Source: a bacterium
GTDB lineage: Bacteria; Zhuqueibacterota; QNDG01; JAFGCO01
Assembly (NCBI GenBank): GCA_016930535.1
Contig: JAFGGN010000087.1
Span: 1-56,034 of the forward strand
Length of the DNA: 56,034 nt
Direction of reading: 5' to 3'
Shown here: in pieces, positions 8,094-16,947 of the stretch
Position numbering within the stretch: the stretch's first letter is position 1
Layout: each line of letters opens with the position of its first letter
The notes under the pieces: model-generated
What the model was told of the DNA's origin: nothing
The model's database searches: none
The model's input: only the letters and a program-made list of their open reading frames with translations
Translations under genes and position numbers: made by a program

Positions 8094-9431
8094 TTACTTG
8101 ATAATCATCATTTTCTTCGTTTCAATCCTGTCACCGACCTTCATTTTACAAAAATACACGCCCGTTGTCACCGGCTGTCCCGTATCATCTTCACTGTTCC
8201 ATACACAGGAATGTTCGCCGGCAGAAAAGTGACCGGTAGCCAGGATCCTGATTAAATCGCCGCATGCATTGTAAATCCGGATCTGCACTTCGTCCGCATG
8301 AGGACAGGCGAACCGGATGGCCGTGGATGCATTGAACGGATTGGGGAAGTTTTGATACAGTGCATAGCCCGGACCGGTATGGACCGCAACAGCGGTTGCG
8401 GTACCCTCGACCAGGTCGGGATAATTGTCGTAAATCCAGTCCGTGCCCGGTTTCGAATCCATTTTATCTCCATTGCCGTCGACACCGTTCGATGTCCAGA
8501 CCATCAGACCCTGCCATCCCTGCTCGAAGACTTTCTGATAGCATTGCTGGGCCGAATATCCCGCGGATCCTGTGGCCGGCGCCTCTCCGACAATGCACGG
8601 TTTCGTGTTCATGGAATAATATGCGGGAGAGTGATCGAACGGATTGCCGAACCACTGGTCTTGCCAGTCGTAATAATGGATATTGTAAAAATCGACATCG
8701 ATATTCGCGAGAAAATTGCCGCTGCCTCCCCGGGCCGAGGTATTGTACTTGATCCCGGCCCCCCATCCCTGGCATACCAGGACATCGCTGCCGGCTTTCA
8801 CGCCGTCGACAACCCGCGCAATCAGGTCCATGACATTGCCCCATGCAATGCCGTGATTTTCCCAGGCCCACTCCAGTTCATTGCCCACATCCACGGCAAA
8901 AAAGTACGGATTGTCCTTGTAACGGTTCACAAAGGGACCGGCATAGTTGTCCACGAATGACTGGCGGTTTTCCCCGCTGTTGTACATGGCGGTCCATTTG
9001 GACGCGTTCGGATTGCCGGGCTTGGTGTGGTCGAACGATATCAATGCTATCATGACATACACTTCATTGCTTTCCGCGATTTCCATCAGTTGATCGACAT
9101 GCGTCCAGAAAACCGGGTTGACTCCGTTGACATAACCGTCACTGCTGATATTGATTCCCCCATTGCTGCCGTCGCACGTGATCCAGACACGGGTGCAGTT
9201 GATATGCATATCACTCAATTGCCGGAACTCGTCATTCCACCAGTCGTAATTGAAGCTTCCCCCGAAATCGTTCCATGCGTGCCATGGCGTATTCGTGCCG
9301 TTCAGCCAGATGCGTCCGTCATCCACCCGGAACTCGGTCCCGTTCACTGAAATCCGCTGCCCGTACAGGATGAAACCCTGCAGCAGGACACAGAAAAAGA
9401 TCACGGGCTTCATGTTTTCCATTTTTTTCAT
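8094..9431 (-). CDS. Secreted GH5-like glycoside hydrolase with C-terminal sorting domain
   Basis: The protein is about 445 aa: signal peptide (1 to about 24), a (beta/alpha)8 clan GH-A domain, and about 85 residues of a Por/FlgD-type sorting domain starting NFPNPFN and ending MMIIK. The acid/base Glu is in DVGNELEW and the likely nucleophile Glu in IVGEAP. The opening resembles GH5-type beta-mannanases and endoglucanases; substrate is unproven. The start is the ATG at 9431 with GGAGAAAG upstream; a longer TTG reading would sit against the preceding gene's stop. Type 9 secretion fits the tail but no T9SS genes are in this window. Confidence 0.85.
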   Translation of the reverse strand: MKKMENMKPVIFFCVLLQGFILYGQRISVNGTEFRVDDGRIWLNGTNTPWHAWNDFGGSFNYDWWNDEFRQLSDMHINCTRVWITCDGSNGGINISSDGYVNGVNPVFWTHVDQLMEIAESNEVYVMIALISFDHTKPGNPNASKWTAMYNSGENRQSFVDNYAGPFVNRYKDNPYFFAVDVGNELEWAWENHGIAWGNVMDLIARVVDGVKAGSDVLVCQGWGAGIKYNTSARGGSGNFLANIDVDFYNIHYYDWQDQWFGNPFDHSPAYYSMNTKPCIVGEAPATGSAGYSAQQCYQKVFEQGWQGLMVWTSNGVDGNGDKMDSKPGTDWIYDNYPDLVEGTATAVAVHTGPGYALYQNFPNPFNASTAIRFACPHADEVQIRIYNACGDLIRILATGHFSAGEHSCVWNSEDDTGQPVTTGVYFCKMKVGDRIETKKMMIIK

Positions 9432-9451
9432 TGTGCTTTCTCCGGTCCGGT

Positions 9452-10765
9452 TCAATTCTCCGGCTGTAAGTGTTTCACAAGGAAGTCCAGAATCACGTCC
9501 CAGTCGGACGGCACCAATCCATGGCCGCCGTCATGCATATAAAAACCGATATCGTTCAGGACCGGCACACCGGCGGGCGGCATTTTGTCCGTATTCAAAC
9601 CTTCCTTTCCCAATAACCTGTACACGGGTCCTGCCGCCAATGCGGCGAGAAATTCTCCGTAAGGATCGGACCATTTATCCGTGTTCCCGGTGACCAGTAA
9701 AACCGGGCGCGGTGCCAGCATGGCCAGCAGCATGTGTGAATCCACCGGAAGCAAATCGACCTTGTCCGCGTATTCCTGATACCCGGGAACAAACCAGTAA
9801 TGATACCGTGCCGGTGCCGTAATATGGGCAATGGTTTCACCGTAATTCCGGCGGCTGAGCGCTGCACCGCTCTCACCCGAGCAAACGGGGATGATGAGTG
9901 CAAAACGCGGATCCAGGGCCCCCGCCCATAAAACCGTCTTGCCCAGCCGGGAAATCCCCATGATCGCCACGCGGCCGGCATCCACGTCCCCGTCCCGTTC
10001 GAAATAGTCGAGACAGCGGCTCAATCCCCAGCTCCAGGCGGCAATGGCTCCCCATGGGCCGGCATAAGGTGATCCGTTTTCAGGTTTTGCCAGCAGGTTC
10101 CGGACACCCAGTGCGGCACCTTCCTGAAAATCCGGTTCGATATCACCATAATACACGGTTGCGACACCGAATCCCCGTGCCAGCACAGCCGGTACATTCA
10201 ATTGATCAAACCTCCGGCCATTGTCGGCAGGTACTTTTTTATGTTCCCGGTTCCAGATGAATCCCTGCCTGATACCCGGATCATCCACAACCATCGAATT
10301 GGCGGTAAAGGCGATGTACAGCAGTACAGGCACCGGCTTCCCGGCATCGGCGGGGATATAGTACAACAGGTCCATCCCGGGCTCATTCGCGTCTTTTGAA
10401 AAATATATCGTCACCTGAGTGCGTTTTGCCTTCCCGTCGAAAGCGGATGTGCCGCTGTCGAACACCTGATAACGAATCGGCTCCGGACCCGGCGGAGCAT
10501 GGCCGAACTGGACCTGCTCGAATAAAGCACAAATCTCAGGACGGCGTTTCCCGCTCCAGATTTCGGGATTGTCCACGACCTGACCGTCGCGGCATATCAG
10601 CGGATCGGGCAGATTATAATCACCGATTTCTGCTTCGGTATAATTCACGGGAATGCCGGCCACACTGTCATCCGGTGCATCGGCGATCTGGCCGGCTGCA
10701 GAAGATGTGATCAGAACGGCTGCCATGACAAGCAGGCCGCTTTGAAAATCAGATTTCACGCTCAA
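9452..10765 (-). CDS. Glucuronoyl esterase-like protein (CE15 family)
   Basis: The protein is about 437 aa with a signal peptide (GLLVMAAVLITSSAAGQ). The serine nucleophile lies in GISRLGK (about 270-276), matching the G-x-S-R-x-G-K signature of CE15. The C-terminal HDGGH supplies the catalytic His. CE15 enzymes split the ester between lignin alcohols and 4-O-methyl-glucuronic acid on xylan. The start chosen is TTG at 10765, five nt after GGAGG, giving a clean signal peptide; the upstream GTG has no such site. The GH67 alpha-glucuronidase elsewhere in the window would act on the freed glucuronoxylan. Confidence 0.85.
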   Translation of the reverse strand: MSVKSDFQSGLLVMAAVLITSSAAGQIADAPDDSVAGIPVNYTEAEIGDYNLPDPLICRDGQVVDNPEIWSGKRRPEICALFEQVQFGHAPPGPEPIRYQVFDSGTSAFDGKAKRTQVTIYFSKDANEPGMDLLYYIPADAGKPVPVLLYIAFTANSMVVDDPGIRQGFIWNREHKKVPADNGRRFDQLNVPAVLARGFGVATVYYGDIEPDFQEGAALGVRNLLAKPENGSPYAGPWGAIAAWSWGLSRCLDYFERDGDVDAGRVAIMGISRLGKTVLWAGALDPRFALIIPVCSGESGAALSRRNYGETIAHITAPARYHYWFVPGYQEYADKVDLLPVDSHMLLAMLAPRPVLLVTGNTDKWSDPYGEFLAALAAGPVYRLLGKEGLNTDKMPPAGVPVLNDIGFYMHDGGHGLVPSDWDVILDFLVKHLQPEN

Positions 10766-10826
10766 AATGTCCTCCTTCGAAGAAGCCGCGGTTTGCACAC
10801 ATAAAATCCGGGTGAAAAACGGGCTT

Positions 10827-13800
10827 TCATCGATACGTGACCGATATCACCTGAACCGGCCCGATCAGTCCGGATTCCTGCAGAGGCGGCACACCAAACA
10901 TCAGTATTCTTTCACTGCCGGCCGGAAGCACCTTTCCGTTCTCTTCAGGGTCCAGATCGCCGATCAGACGGTTTGTCCACTGATTGGTGACTTCGATCCG
11001 CAACTGGTTTTCTCCGGGATTGAGTGCACCGGTGATATCAAATACATACGGCGGTTTCCATCCGATGTCCGGTTTTTTCCCGTTGACTGCAACGGCGGCA
11101 ATGTCCAGCACACCGCCCAGATCCAGCATTAATTTATTGTCTTCCTGAAACCAGTCCGCAGGTGCATGGATGGTTTTTTGATACACAGCCGTACCGGAAA
11201 AGTATTTCACACCCGGATCTGTGTGCCCGGTCCAGGACTGCAGTTTTTCCAGCTGAATATGAACAGGCGCTCCCGAACCGGGAGGGAAATCCAGTTCCCA
11301 GGGGCCGTCGATTGTGTTTAATATTGTTCTTCCTTCATGCTGCGGGATGGCATCCGGGCCCGGAACATCTTCCCGAAACACGACAAAGACGGAACCGTAC
11401 TGCGGCAGATTCAATGAAACCATGGTCAGGCTGTCGCTGCCGCTGTACTCGGCCGGCCTGCACTCACCCGTATCAGGAAACCAGAGTTCAGGTATTTTAC
11501 CATGGACGCGAAAACGAATATCCAAATCCTGGCAATGGTCAGAACCGTTCACAACAAAATATATATCCTCATTCATTGTCCGGCGATGAATCCAGAACAG
11601 ATCCATGTCGAGTGCCTTGCTGTAATCGACATCCATCGGAATATGCAATGAAGTGAGCACCCCGGACAGCGGCAGTCCCCAGACGACCCAACCCCGGCCC
11701 GCCTGCCTTCTGACACGGCTGATGCCGTCCAGGTCTCCCCACACCATGTCAGCCACTGACCGTACTTCCGAATCGGCTTCGGGATATCCCTGAAGACCCG
11801 GCGACGCCTGCGGCCGCGGTCCGACGACTGTTGCGCCGCTCACGACCAGGCTCCGGATTTTTTGAAGCACCGGCAGTGTCATGCGATCCGTTGGCGGCAG
11901 CACCAGAATACGATAATTGGTTCCATCGGGCAGAACAAGATCCCCGTCCGCATTCACGGACATCCGGTTGAGCAGGACATCCGTATTGATATAATCATAA
12001 TCAAAGCCCCCGGGCGGTTCCGGCGTAAGCCCTGCGCCCCAGATTGGCATGGTCGAGGGCGCCCCTTCGTTCAGCAGGTACACAATATCCGCTGCAAACC
12101 GGCCCTGTTGAAGCATATATGAGACACGGGCCAGATAATCCATGAAAGGGCCGGCCTGCTCCGCCCAGGTGATATTGCGGTGGAGATGCGTGCCGACCAT
12201 GGTGTTCCCCGGCCTGGTATCCAGGGGCTGATGCGCCGAAGTATGAAAAACCAGCCGGTTGATCCCCTGGCAGAACCAGTAATCCGCCACTTTTTTCAAT
12301 GCAAACGGGGATTCATACCCGCCTCCGGTGAACGCTTCGGCGGCTGCCAGCTTTTTCCCGTACACATGGGATGCAGAGGCCGCTCCCCGTACATCCTGAT
12401 AGTACATCAGCTCAGGGTGAAGGGCATGGACCCAGAATTCACCCATGGGGATGTCCATGTACTTTTTGCAGAGCAGGGCATCTTCGAGAATTTCCAGCGA
12501 AACCCCGGAAGCCTCGCCATATGTGCCGATGCCCTGTTTCTTTAAAAACTCCGACAGGATGCCGTAATGGTTTTCCGCGAACATATCTGCCAGGGTCCGC
12601 CTGAAATCCCATAAAAACCGCTCGCTCACCTCCGCGCTGACAACGACACGGCCCGTCAGTGCGGGCAGGTAGGGTGCCGCATCATAGCCGCGCCGCTCCT
12701 TGAATTCCTGCAGCATATGATCCGTCCAGTTTTGCATGCCCGCTTCCCAGCTGTCCAAAAGGACATAGCGCAGCGTTTTGCCGTAAAGAGGACCGAGCGT
12801 CTCCGCAAGCGGTTTCATATAATCGCGGATATAGGCTTCCGTATGTTCACAGCTGAGCTTGTCCACTTCAAATCCAAGACCCGTCGGCATTGCGGGACGG
12901 TTTTTTGCCCCGGTGAGGGAATATCCCAGGCGAAGAATGGTCCATTCACCCTCCGGGACGTCCCAGTTCAGTGTGCCGTCCCGGTCCGTTTTCGCGGTTA
13001 AATCGATCAGGCCGCCGGGCCGGATGGCGAGTATATCCGGAATTTCCGGTGTGGCAACGGATTCGTATTCGAACAGATGCCGGAATCCGGCCTTTTCCTC
13101 CCAGCGGTGAATGCGCGCCTCCGCATGCAGAACGGCTTCGGACAATACATATTCTGACGCAGGTTGTTGAACAGGTCCCTGATTCATCGTTTCGGCCGGG
13201 CCGAGGGGCGCCCCGGTCATTTCAATCCGGTAAAACCGGGCGCTTGTTTCAGGTAAGGCGAATGTCCTCACCCAGCCCTGGCGATAAAGCTGGGCGCCCG
13301 GCAGCGTCACCAGGTTCCGGTAACTTTTCCCGTCCATGCTCGCCATCAGCCGGCCCACGGGAACGCCCCTGCCGCCGCTGATCGTGAATGCACGCGCCGT
13401 AAAGGGAGTTACAAATTCAAATTGTATCCAGGCGGCCCCGCCGTCCTGAGGCGCTTCAATCGTCAGGACCGAATTCAGATCTCCGTCAAAGAGAGCGGCC
13501 GCGTCCACAGGTCCGGCATGACTGGTCACCTTCGGCTTCAATGCAGCCATATCCGGCAAAGATACCGGCATCCGGTATGCCAGTACGGCGATATCCCTGT
13601 AATACGTGGGATCCGGCTGCCGGCCCGGACGGCGCCCCGGCTCGAAGTTTTGAATGGGCCCGTTACAGAACGGAGGCCGGGGCAGTTTCTCCGAAAATAT
13701 CAGGGGGCCGTGAATCAGGGTGTCGCTCCAGACCAGTTTTTTCATGGCCTGTTCCGGTTTTACCCAGGGACCGCCGGTGAGACTCCACCCGGCCGAACTG

Positions 13801-14180
13801 AATACGGCCATCTCCAGGTTCAGGCGTTCCGCTTCCCGGGCCGCATGATTGACTGCAGCGAGCCAGTCGGGTGTGCCGAACAGGATTTTTTTGTCGATTG
13901 TCTGGCCGCTGCCGAAACTGACATCGGCCAGTTGAAAACCCGCAATGCCTGCACGCTGCATCCATTCGAGGTCCTTTGTGATGCCCTCCATGGTGACATT
14001 GCCGCCTGTCCAGTGCCACCAGGTTCTCGGCCTGGCGGATTCAGGCGGATGTTGAAAGTTTTCAAAAAGGGATTCCCCGGATGACCTGGCCAGCCCATGC
14101 AGCACCAGGATAAATGCCATGATCAGGACCGAAAAGACACCTGCCTTGAAATGCTTCGGCTGAATTTTGCACCTGTTCAT
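10827..14180 (-). CDS. GH106-like alpha-L-rhamnosidase, secreted
   Basis: The protein is about 1,117 aa. An N-terminal export signal (VFSVLIMAFILVLHGLA) is followed by the GH106 opening (PRTWWHWTGGNVTMEGITKD, then WMQRAGIAGFQLAD). A long catalytic region follows, and the C-terminus is a galactose-binding-like beta-sandwich (VAVNGKKPDIGWKPPYVFDI, LRIEVTNQWTNRLIGD). GH106 enzymes release alpha-L-rhamnose from pectins such as rhamnogalacturonan or from other rhamnosylated glycans. The start is the ATG at 14180, with AAAGGA upstream, not the TTG 21 nt earlier. It is 28 nt downstream of the phosphoesterase gene and 61 nt upstream of the CE15 gene. Confidence 0.85.
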   Translation of the reverse strand: MNRCKIQPKHFKAGVFSVLIMAFILVLHGLARSSGESLFENFQHPPESARPRTWWHWTGGNVTMEGITKDLEWMQRAGIAGFQLADVSFGSGQTIDKKILFGTPDWLAAVNHAAREAERLNLEMAVFSSAGWSLTGGPWVKPEQAMKKLVWSDTLIHGPLIFSEKLPRPPFCNGPIQNFEPGRRPGRQPDPTYYRDIAVLAYRMPVSLPDMAALKPKVTSHAGPVDAAALFDGDLNSVLTIEAPQDGGAAWIQFEFVTPFTARAFTISGGRGVPVGRLMASMDGKSYRNLVTLPGAQLYRQGWVRTFALPETSARFYRIEMTGAPLGPAETMNQGPVQQPASEYVLSEAVLHAEARIHRWEEKAGFRHLFEYESVATPEIPDILAIRPGGLIDLTAKTDRDGTLNWDVPEGEWTILRLGYSLTGAKNRPAMPTGLGFEVDKLSCEHTEAYIRDYMKPLAETLGPLYGKTLRYVLLDSWEAGMQNWTDHMLQEFKERRGYDAAPYLPALTGRVVVSAEVSERFLWDFRRTLADMFAENHYGILSEFLKKQGIGTYGEASGVSLEILEDALLCKKYMDIPMGEFWVHALHPELMYYQDVRGAASASHVYGKKLAAAEAFTGGGYESPFALKKVADYWFCQGINRLVFHTSAHQPLDTRPGNTMVGTHLHRNITWAEQAGPFMDYLARVSYMLQQGRFAADIVYLLNEGAPSTMPIWGAGLTPEPPGGFDYDYINTDVLLNRMSVNADGDLVLPDGTNYRILVLPPTDRMTLPVLQKIRSLVVSGATVVGPRPQASPGLQGYPEADSEVRSVADMVWGDLDGISRVRRQAGRGWVVWGLPLSGVLTSLHIPMDVDYSKALDMDLFWIHRRTMNEDIYFVVNGSDHCQDLDIRFRVHGKIPELWFPDTGECRPAEYSGSDSLTMVSLNLPQYGSVFVVFREDVPGPDAIPQHEGRTILNTIDGPWELDFPPGSGAPVHIQLEKLQSWTGHTDPGVKYFSGTAVYQKTIHAPADWFQEDNKLMLDLGGVLDIAAVAVNGKKPDIGWKPPYVFDITGALNPGENQLRIEVTNQWTNRLIGDLDPEENGKVLPAGSERILMFGVPPLQESGLIGPVQVISVTYR

Positions 14181-14208
14181 GAACCAGGTCCTTTTTCTCA
14201 AAGCGCTT

Positions 14209-15300
14209 TTATTTATCCTGATTAAAATATCCGGTACTATTGGTAAAGGTTTTTCCGCTGCCGTCGTTTATGATGGTCAGGGTCCCGGTTATTTCGGGGC
14301 CATCCGATAACGATTTTTCACTGATGCGCACGATCTCCCTCGGACCCCGGGGTTTGTTCACGTTCCACATATAACCGCCGTCGACTTCCATGTAGATCCG
14401 TTTTAATGTAAAGTTCAGCTGATTGCCCGTGATTTCACAAACGAGATAATCCTCCGTATTCACAACCTCACGGCCCCACGAAGATCCGTGAACAATCTGC
14501 CAGATGCCGTCATCCTCAAGCACCGTCACATCGTGAAACTCTCCTGCAAAATACGCATCGACACCGTACCTGACCATGACCTTGTAAAATTCACTTTCCT
14601 TGCCCTGTTCGAGCATCAGCCGGCTCGAAGATCGTGATTTGAGATCTCCCCATAAACCGACATGCCCCTGCACAATTTTGAACGCTGCATCCTTATTGGC
14701 TTCCAGCGTTTTCTCGAACCACTCGAGCTGTTCACCAATCACGGCGATTCGCATCGAATCGTCCACAACTTCAAACGTTTCAACCGTGACGATCAGCAAA
14801 TTCCCCTCCCGGACATAGTATGCCAGCCCTTTTTTATTTTCAGGTCCGTTTTGCGGCATTCGGAGGCAGTTGCGGTATACATTTTCAAAGTGCGGCACCA
14901 GTTCCCTTTTTTCTCTGGGCCAGGGATCGTCTCCGAGTTCATGATCCCCGACAGCCGTGTAGAACTTTAGGCCATACTGCTTCATCCTTCTCACCCAGCC
15001 CGAAAAATAAACGGTTCCATTGACCTCGACACATTGCGGGCTGTCCCACCAGCGGCCGTCGACCAGATCCCCGTCAATGAGTACAAAATCCGGATTTTCA
15101 CTTTTTACCTGACCCAGAAAATAATCGACCGCCGCATCATACTTTGGCCAGGGTTCGGGCACATCGAAATTGAAAAAATCCGGAAAACTGACGAACCGGA
15201 TCGTTTTCACCTGGTTCGGATTTTCAGTTTGACCGGCCCCGGCCAGCGATGAACATACGATGAACAGAAGAAGCAGTTTTGATAATTTTAATGGATTCAT
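14209..15300 (-). CDS. Secreted calcineurin-like metallophosphoesterase
   Basis: The 363-aa protein has a signal peptide (LLLLFIVCSSLAGAG) and metallophosphoesterase metal-site motifs: FVLIDGDLVDGR, AVGDHELG (Asp in place of the usual Asn of GNHE), GHVG and FAGEFHD. The first block (FPDFFNFD) departs from the common D-x-H, so one metal ligand may be altered. The family hydrolyses phosphomonoesters or diesters using two metals. It sits just upstream of the GH106 gene and is probably cotranscribed. A promoter with TTGCAT and TATATT lies about 90 nt before the ATG. Confidence 0.8.
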   Translation of the reverse strand: MNPLKLSKLLLLFIVCSSLAGAGQTENPNQVKTIRFVSFPDFFNFDVPEPWPKYDAAVDYFLGQVKSENPDFVLIDGDLVDGRWWDSPQCVEVNGTVYFSGWVRRMKQYGLKFYTAVGDHELGDDPWPREKRELVPHFENVYRNCLRMPQNGPENKKGLAYYVREGNLLIVTVETFEVVDDSMRIAVIGEQLEWFEKTLEANKDAAFKIVQGHVGLWGDLKSRSSSRLMLEQGKESEFYKVMVRYGVDAYFAGEFHDVTVLEDDGIWQIVHGSSWGREVVNTEDYLVCEITGNQLNFTLKRIYMEVDGGYMWNVNKPRGPREIVRISEKSLSDGPEITGTLTIINDGSGKTFTNSTGYFNQDK

Positions 15301-15619
15301 TCTTAATAACTCCGAAATGGCTGGTTCAATGTCAAACGCGCCTTTTTCATGCGTTGTTTACACGTTTTCAGGATTCCCGCGGCAGGCGCTTATGCCAATA
15401 TAAGCCCTCGTTCATTGATATGCAAATTGATTCCGGCCATGAAAAAATGAGGGGATTAAACGGGGAAAGCTGAACCGGAAGCATATCATCAGGTATAAAG
15501 CATGAATTGAAATCCTGATTCGGCCCAAAATTCATTCACCTTTCCATATGCCTTTTTTTGTATTTCCTTATCGGATTGCGGCCATCCTGCATCATTTAAA
15601 TATTAATATATGGCTTTAA
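15301..15619. other. Intergenic stretch holding a promoter
   Basis: These 319 nt separate the phosphoesterase gene from the AT-rich membrane-protein gene. The only feature I can support is the minus-strand promoter at 15397-15425. No convincing frame, RNA gene or terminator is seen. Confidence 0.5.
15397..15425 (-). promoter_or_regulatory. Promoter for the phosphoesterase-GH106-CE15 genes (copy A of a paired motif)
   Basis: The -35 is TTGCAT (15420-15425), the spacer 17 nt and the -10 TATATT (15397-15402). The blocks TTGCATATCA and GGCTTATATT, 9 nt apart, recur identically at 16382-16410. Confidence 0.6.
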
Positions 15620-16186
15620 TTAACTCATTTTACCAATTATCTCTAACAGAATCATCGCTACAAGAACAACAACTACAATGGCGTGGATTAAATATTTTTT
15701 AGTTATGGCTAAACCGGCCAATAATAGTATGAATATACTGATAACGATGAACTCAAACAGATTGGATGTTGAAAATATACTGATATCCTTAAAAATTCTT
15801 ATAACATTCGAAAAAATTACCACTGCGGTCATGAGTCCCCAAAAATATCTGTGATTTTTAAAATAGTAATGTTTTAAATCAATTCCATTTTTATCAATCG
15901 AATCAGGTAAAACAGTTGAAACCGATAAGAAAATTAATAAAAGCAGATGGCCATATGCCAGGAAATACAATATATTCATCCAATCAGCCGAGCCTTGAAA
16001 GAATGTCAGATCCCACCAGTTTTTTAGTATAATCAAAAATAAATACCATGCAGATAAAAGGGGCAGCCAGTGCCATTTAACAGAAGGCCTTGACTTTATG
16101 AGTTTATGTACGCTTAAGAACAAATCAGTCAACATGATGCCATAAATAATAGTAATGAAAGTAATGACAATATTTTCTCTTAACAT
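15620..16186 (-). CDS. Hypothetical integral membrane protein, AT-rich
   Basis: The 188-aa protein has five or six hydrophobic spans (about residues 5-27, 41-58, 68-92, 112-132, 140-158 and 163-184), short loops and no catalytic motif I recognise. Codon use leans to A/T-ending and Ile/Leu/Asn/Lys-rich codons, unlike the G/C-richer neighbours. This suggests recent acquisition or relaxed selection. It stands alone between two non-coding stretches. The ATG at 16186 has only a weak AGG upstream. Function unknown. Confidence 0.65.
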   Translation of the reverse strand: MLRENIVITFITIIYGIMLTDLFLSVHKLIKSRPSVKWHWLPLLSAWYLFLIILKNWWDLTFFQGSADWMNILYFLAYGHLLLLIFLSVSTVLPDSIDKNGIDLKHYYFKNHRYFWGLMTAVVIFSNVIRIFKDISIFSTSNLFEFIVISIFILLLAGLAITKKYLIHAIVVVVLVAMILLEIIGKMS

Positions 16187-16587
16187 AAGGATGCCTTTGA
16201 TTTAATAAAGTGTACAATCGAAACACTATAATACAGCCAAAATCCCCATCCATGTATTCCTTAAATATGGAATATATGCCCTAAATAAAGTATTTTTTAA
16301 AGGGAAACCTTATGTAAGGAACATGGAAATGCCTAATATCAGGCATGCAATAATGCAAATGCTCTGATTACGATTATGGCTAATATAAGCCATCCATCTC
16401 TGATATGCAACCTGAATTGAGTCTAGATAAAATACGGGATCGTTTTGCGGGAATGCGTATTTATCCGGACAACTCCGGCGTGGCTGATCATGGCGATTGC
16501 CACGTCCGGCCGGGGCGGATTGATATTATGTCGGGCCACCTCCGCCAGGTCCTTCGCATTTCCCGGAGGTGCCTGGTATGCGCAGGC
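16187..16587. other. Intergenic stretch with promoter and a coding-like remnant
   Basis: These 401 nt contain the second copy of the paired promoter (16382-16410). Next to the SpoIIAA-like gene there is an open 53-codon continuation in the same frame beyond its stop (about 16432-16587). Several AT-rich short inverted repeats lie near 16325-16365. No independent gene can be supported. Confidence 0.5.
16382..16410 (-). promoter_or_regulatory. Promoter upstream of the AT-rich membrane-protein gene (copy B of a paired motif)
   Basis: The -35 is TTGCAT (16405-16410), the spacer 17 nt and the -10 TATATT (16382-16387). It shares both 10-nt blocks and the 9-nt spacing with the promoter at 15397-15425. 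The untranslated leader to the ATG at 16186 would be close to 190 nt. Confidence 0.55.
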
Positions 16588-16947
16588 TCACTGCGTGATC
16601 AGCCACGCCTGAGCTTCCTCGCGCGTGTCGAACATCTTGAAATTGCGTCCGGCAAAGCGGGATACGGCATGCAGTGCGATATTGAGCAGACCCTTGATGC
16701 CCACCACGGCCGCGGCCTTGATAAAGGGTGTGTTGGAATCCGTAAAGCGTTTCACCTCGTTCAGCGCATCCTGATCGAACCGGGCTTCCGTGGCGTCGAA
16801 AAGGGCCAGCACGCTTTTCTCCGGTTCCGCATGGATCATGGCTTTTGCCTTCTGAAGCGTACCCAGAAATTCATCACCGGGTTCCGAATGACTGAAATCC
16901 TCCAACAGAATGCGTTTCCCCCTGTAATCCATCCACTCGACTTTCAT
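16588..16947 (-). CDS. Small SpoIIAA/STAS-like protein
   Basis: The 119-aa protein has the alternating strand-helix pattern of the STAS/SpoIIAA-like fold: a strand near VLALFDATEA, a central strand-helix around AAAVVGIKGLLNIALHAVSRFAG, and a closing helix ending EEAQAWL. Members are often anti-sigma-antagonist-like or lipid-binding regulators. No partner kinase is nearby. Its ATG overlaps the uvrC stop by 4 nt, so it is cotranslated with uvrC. A role in DNA repair is not implied by that alone. Confidence 0.7.
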   Translation of the reverse strand: MKVEWMDYRGKRILLEDFSHSEPGDEFLGTLQKAKAMIHAEPEKSVLALFDATEARFDQDALNEVKRFTDSNTPFIKAAAVVGIKGLLNIALHAVSRFAGRNFKMFDTREEAQAWLITQ

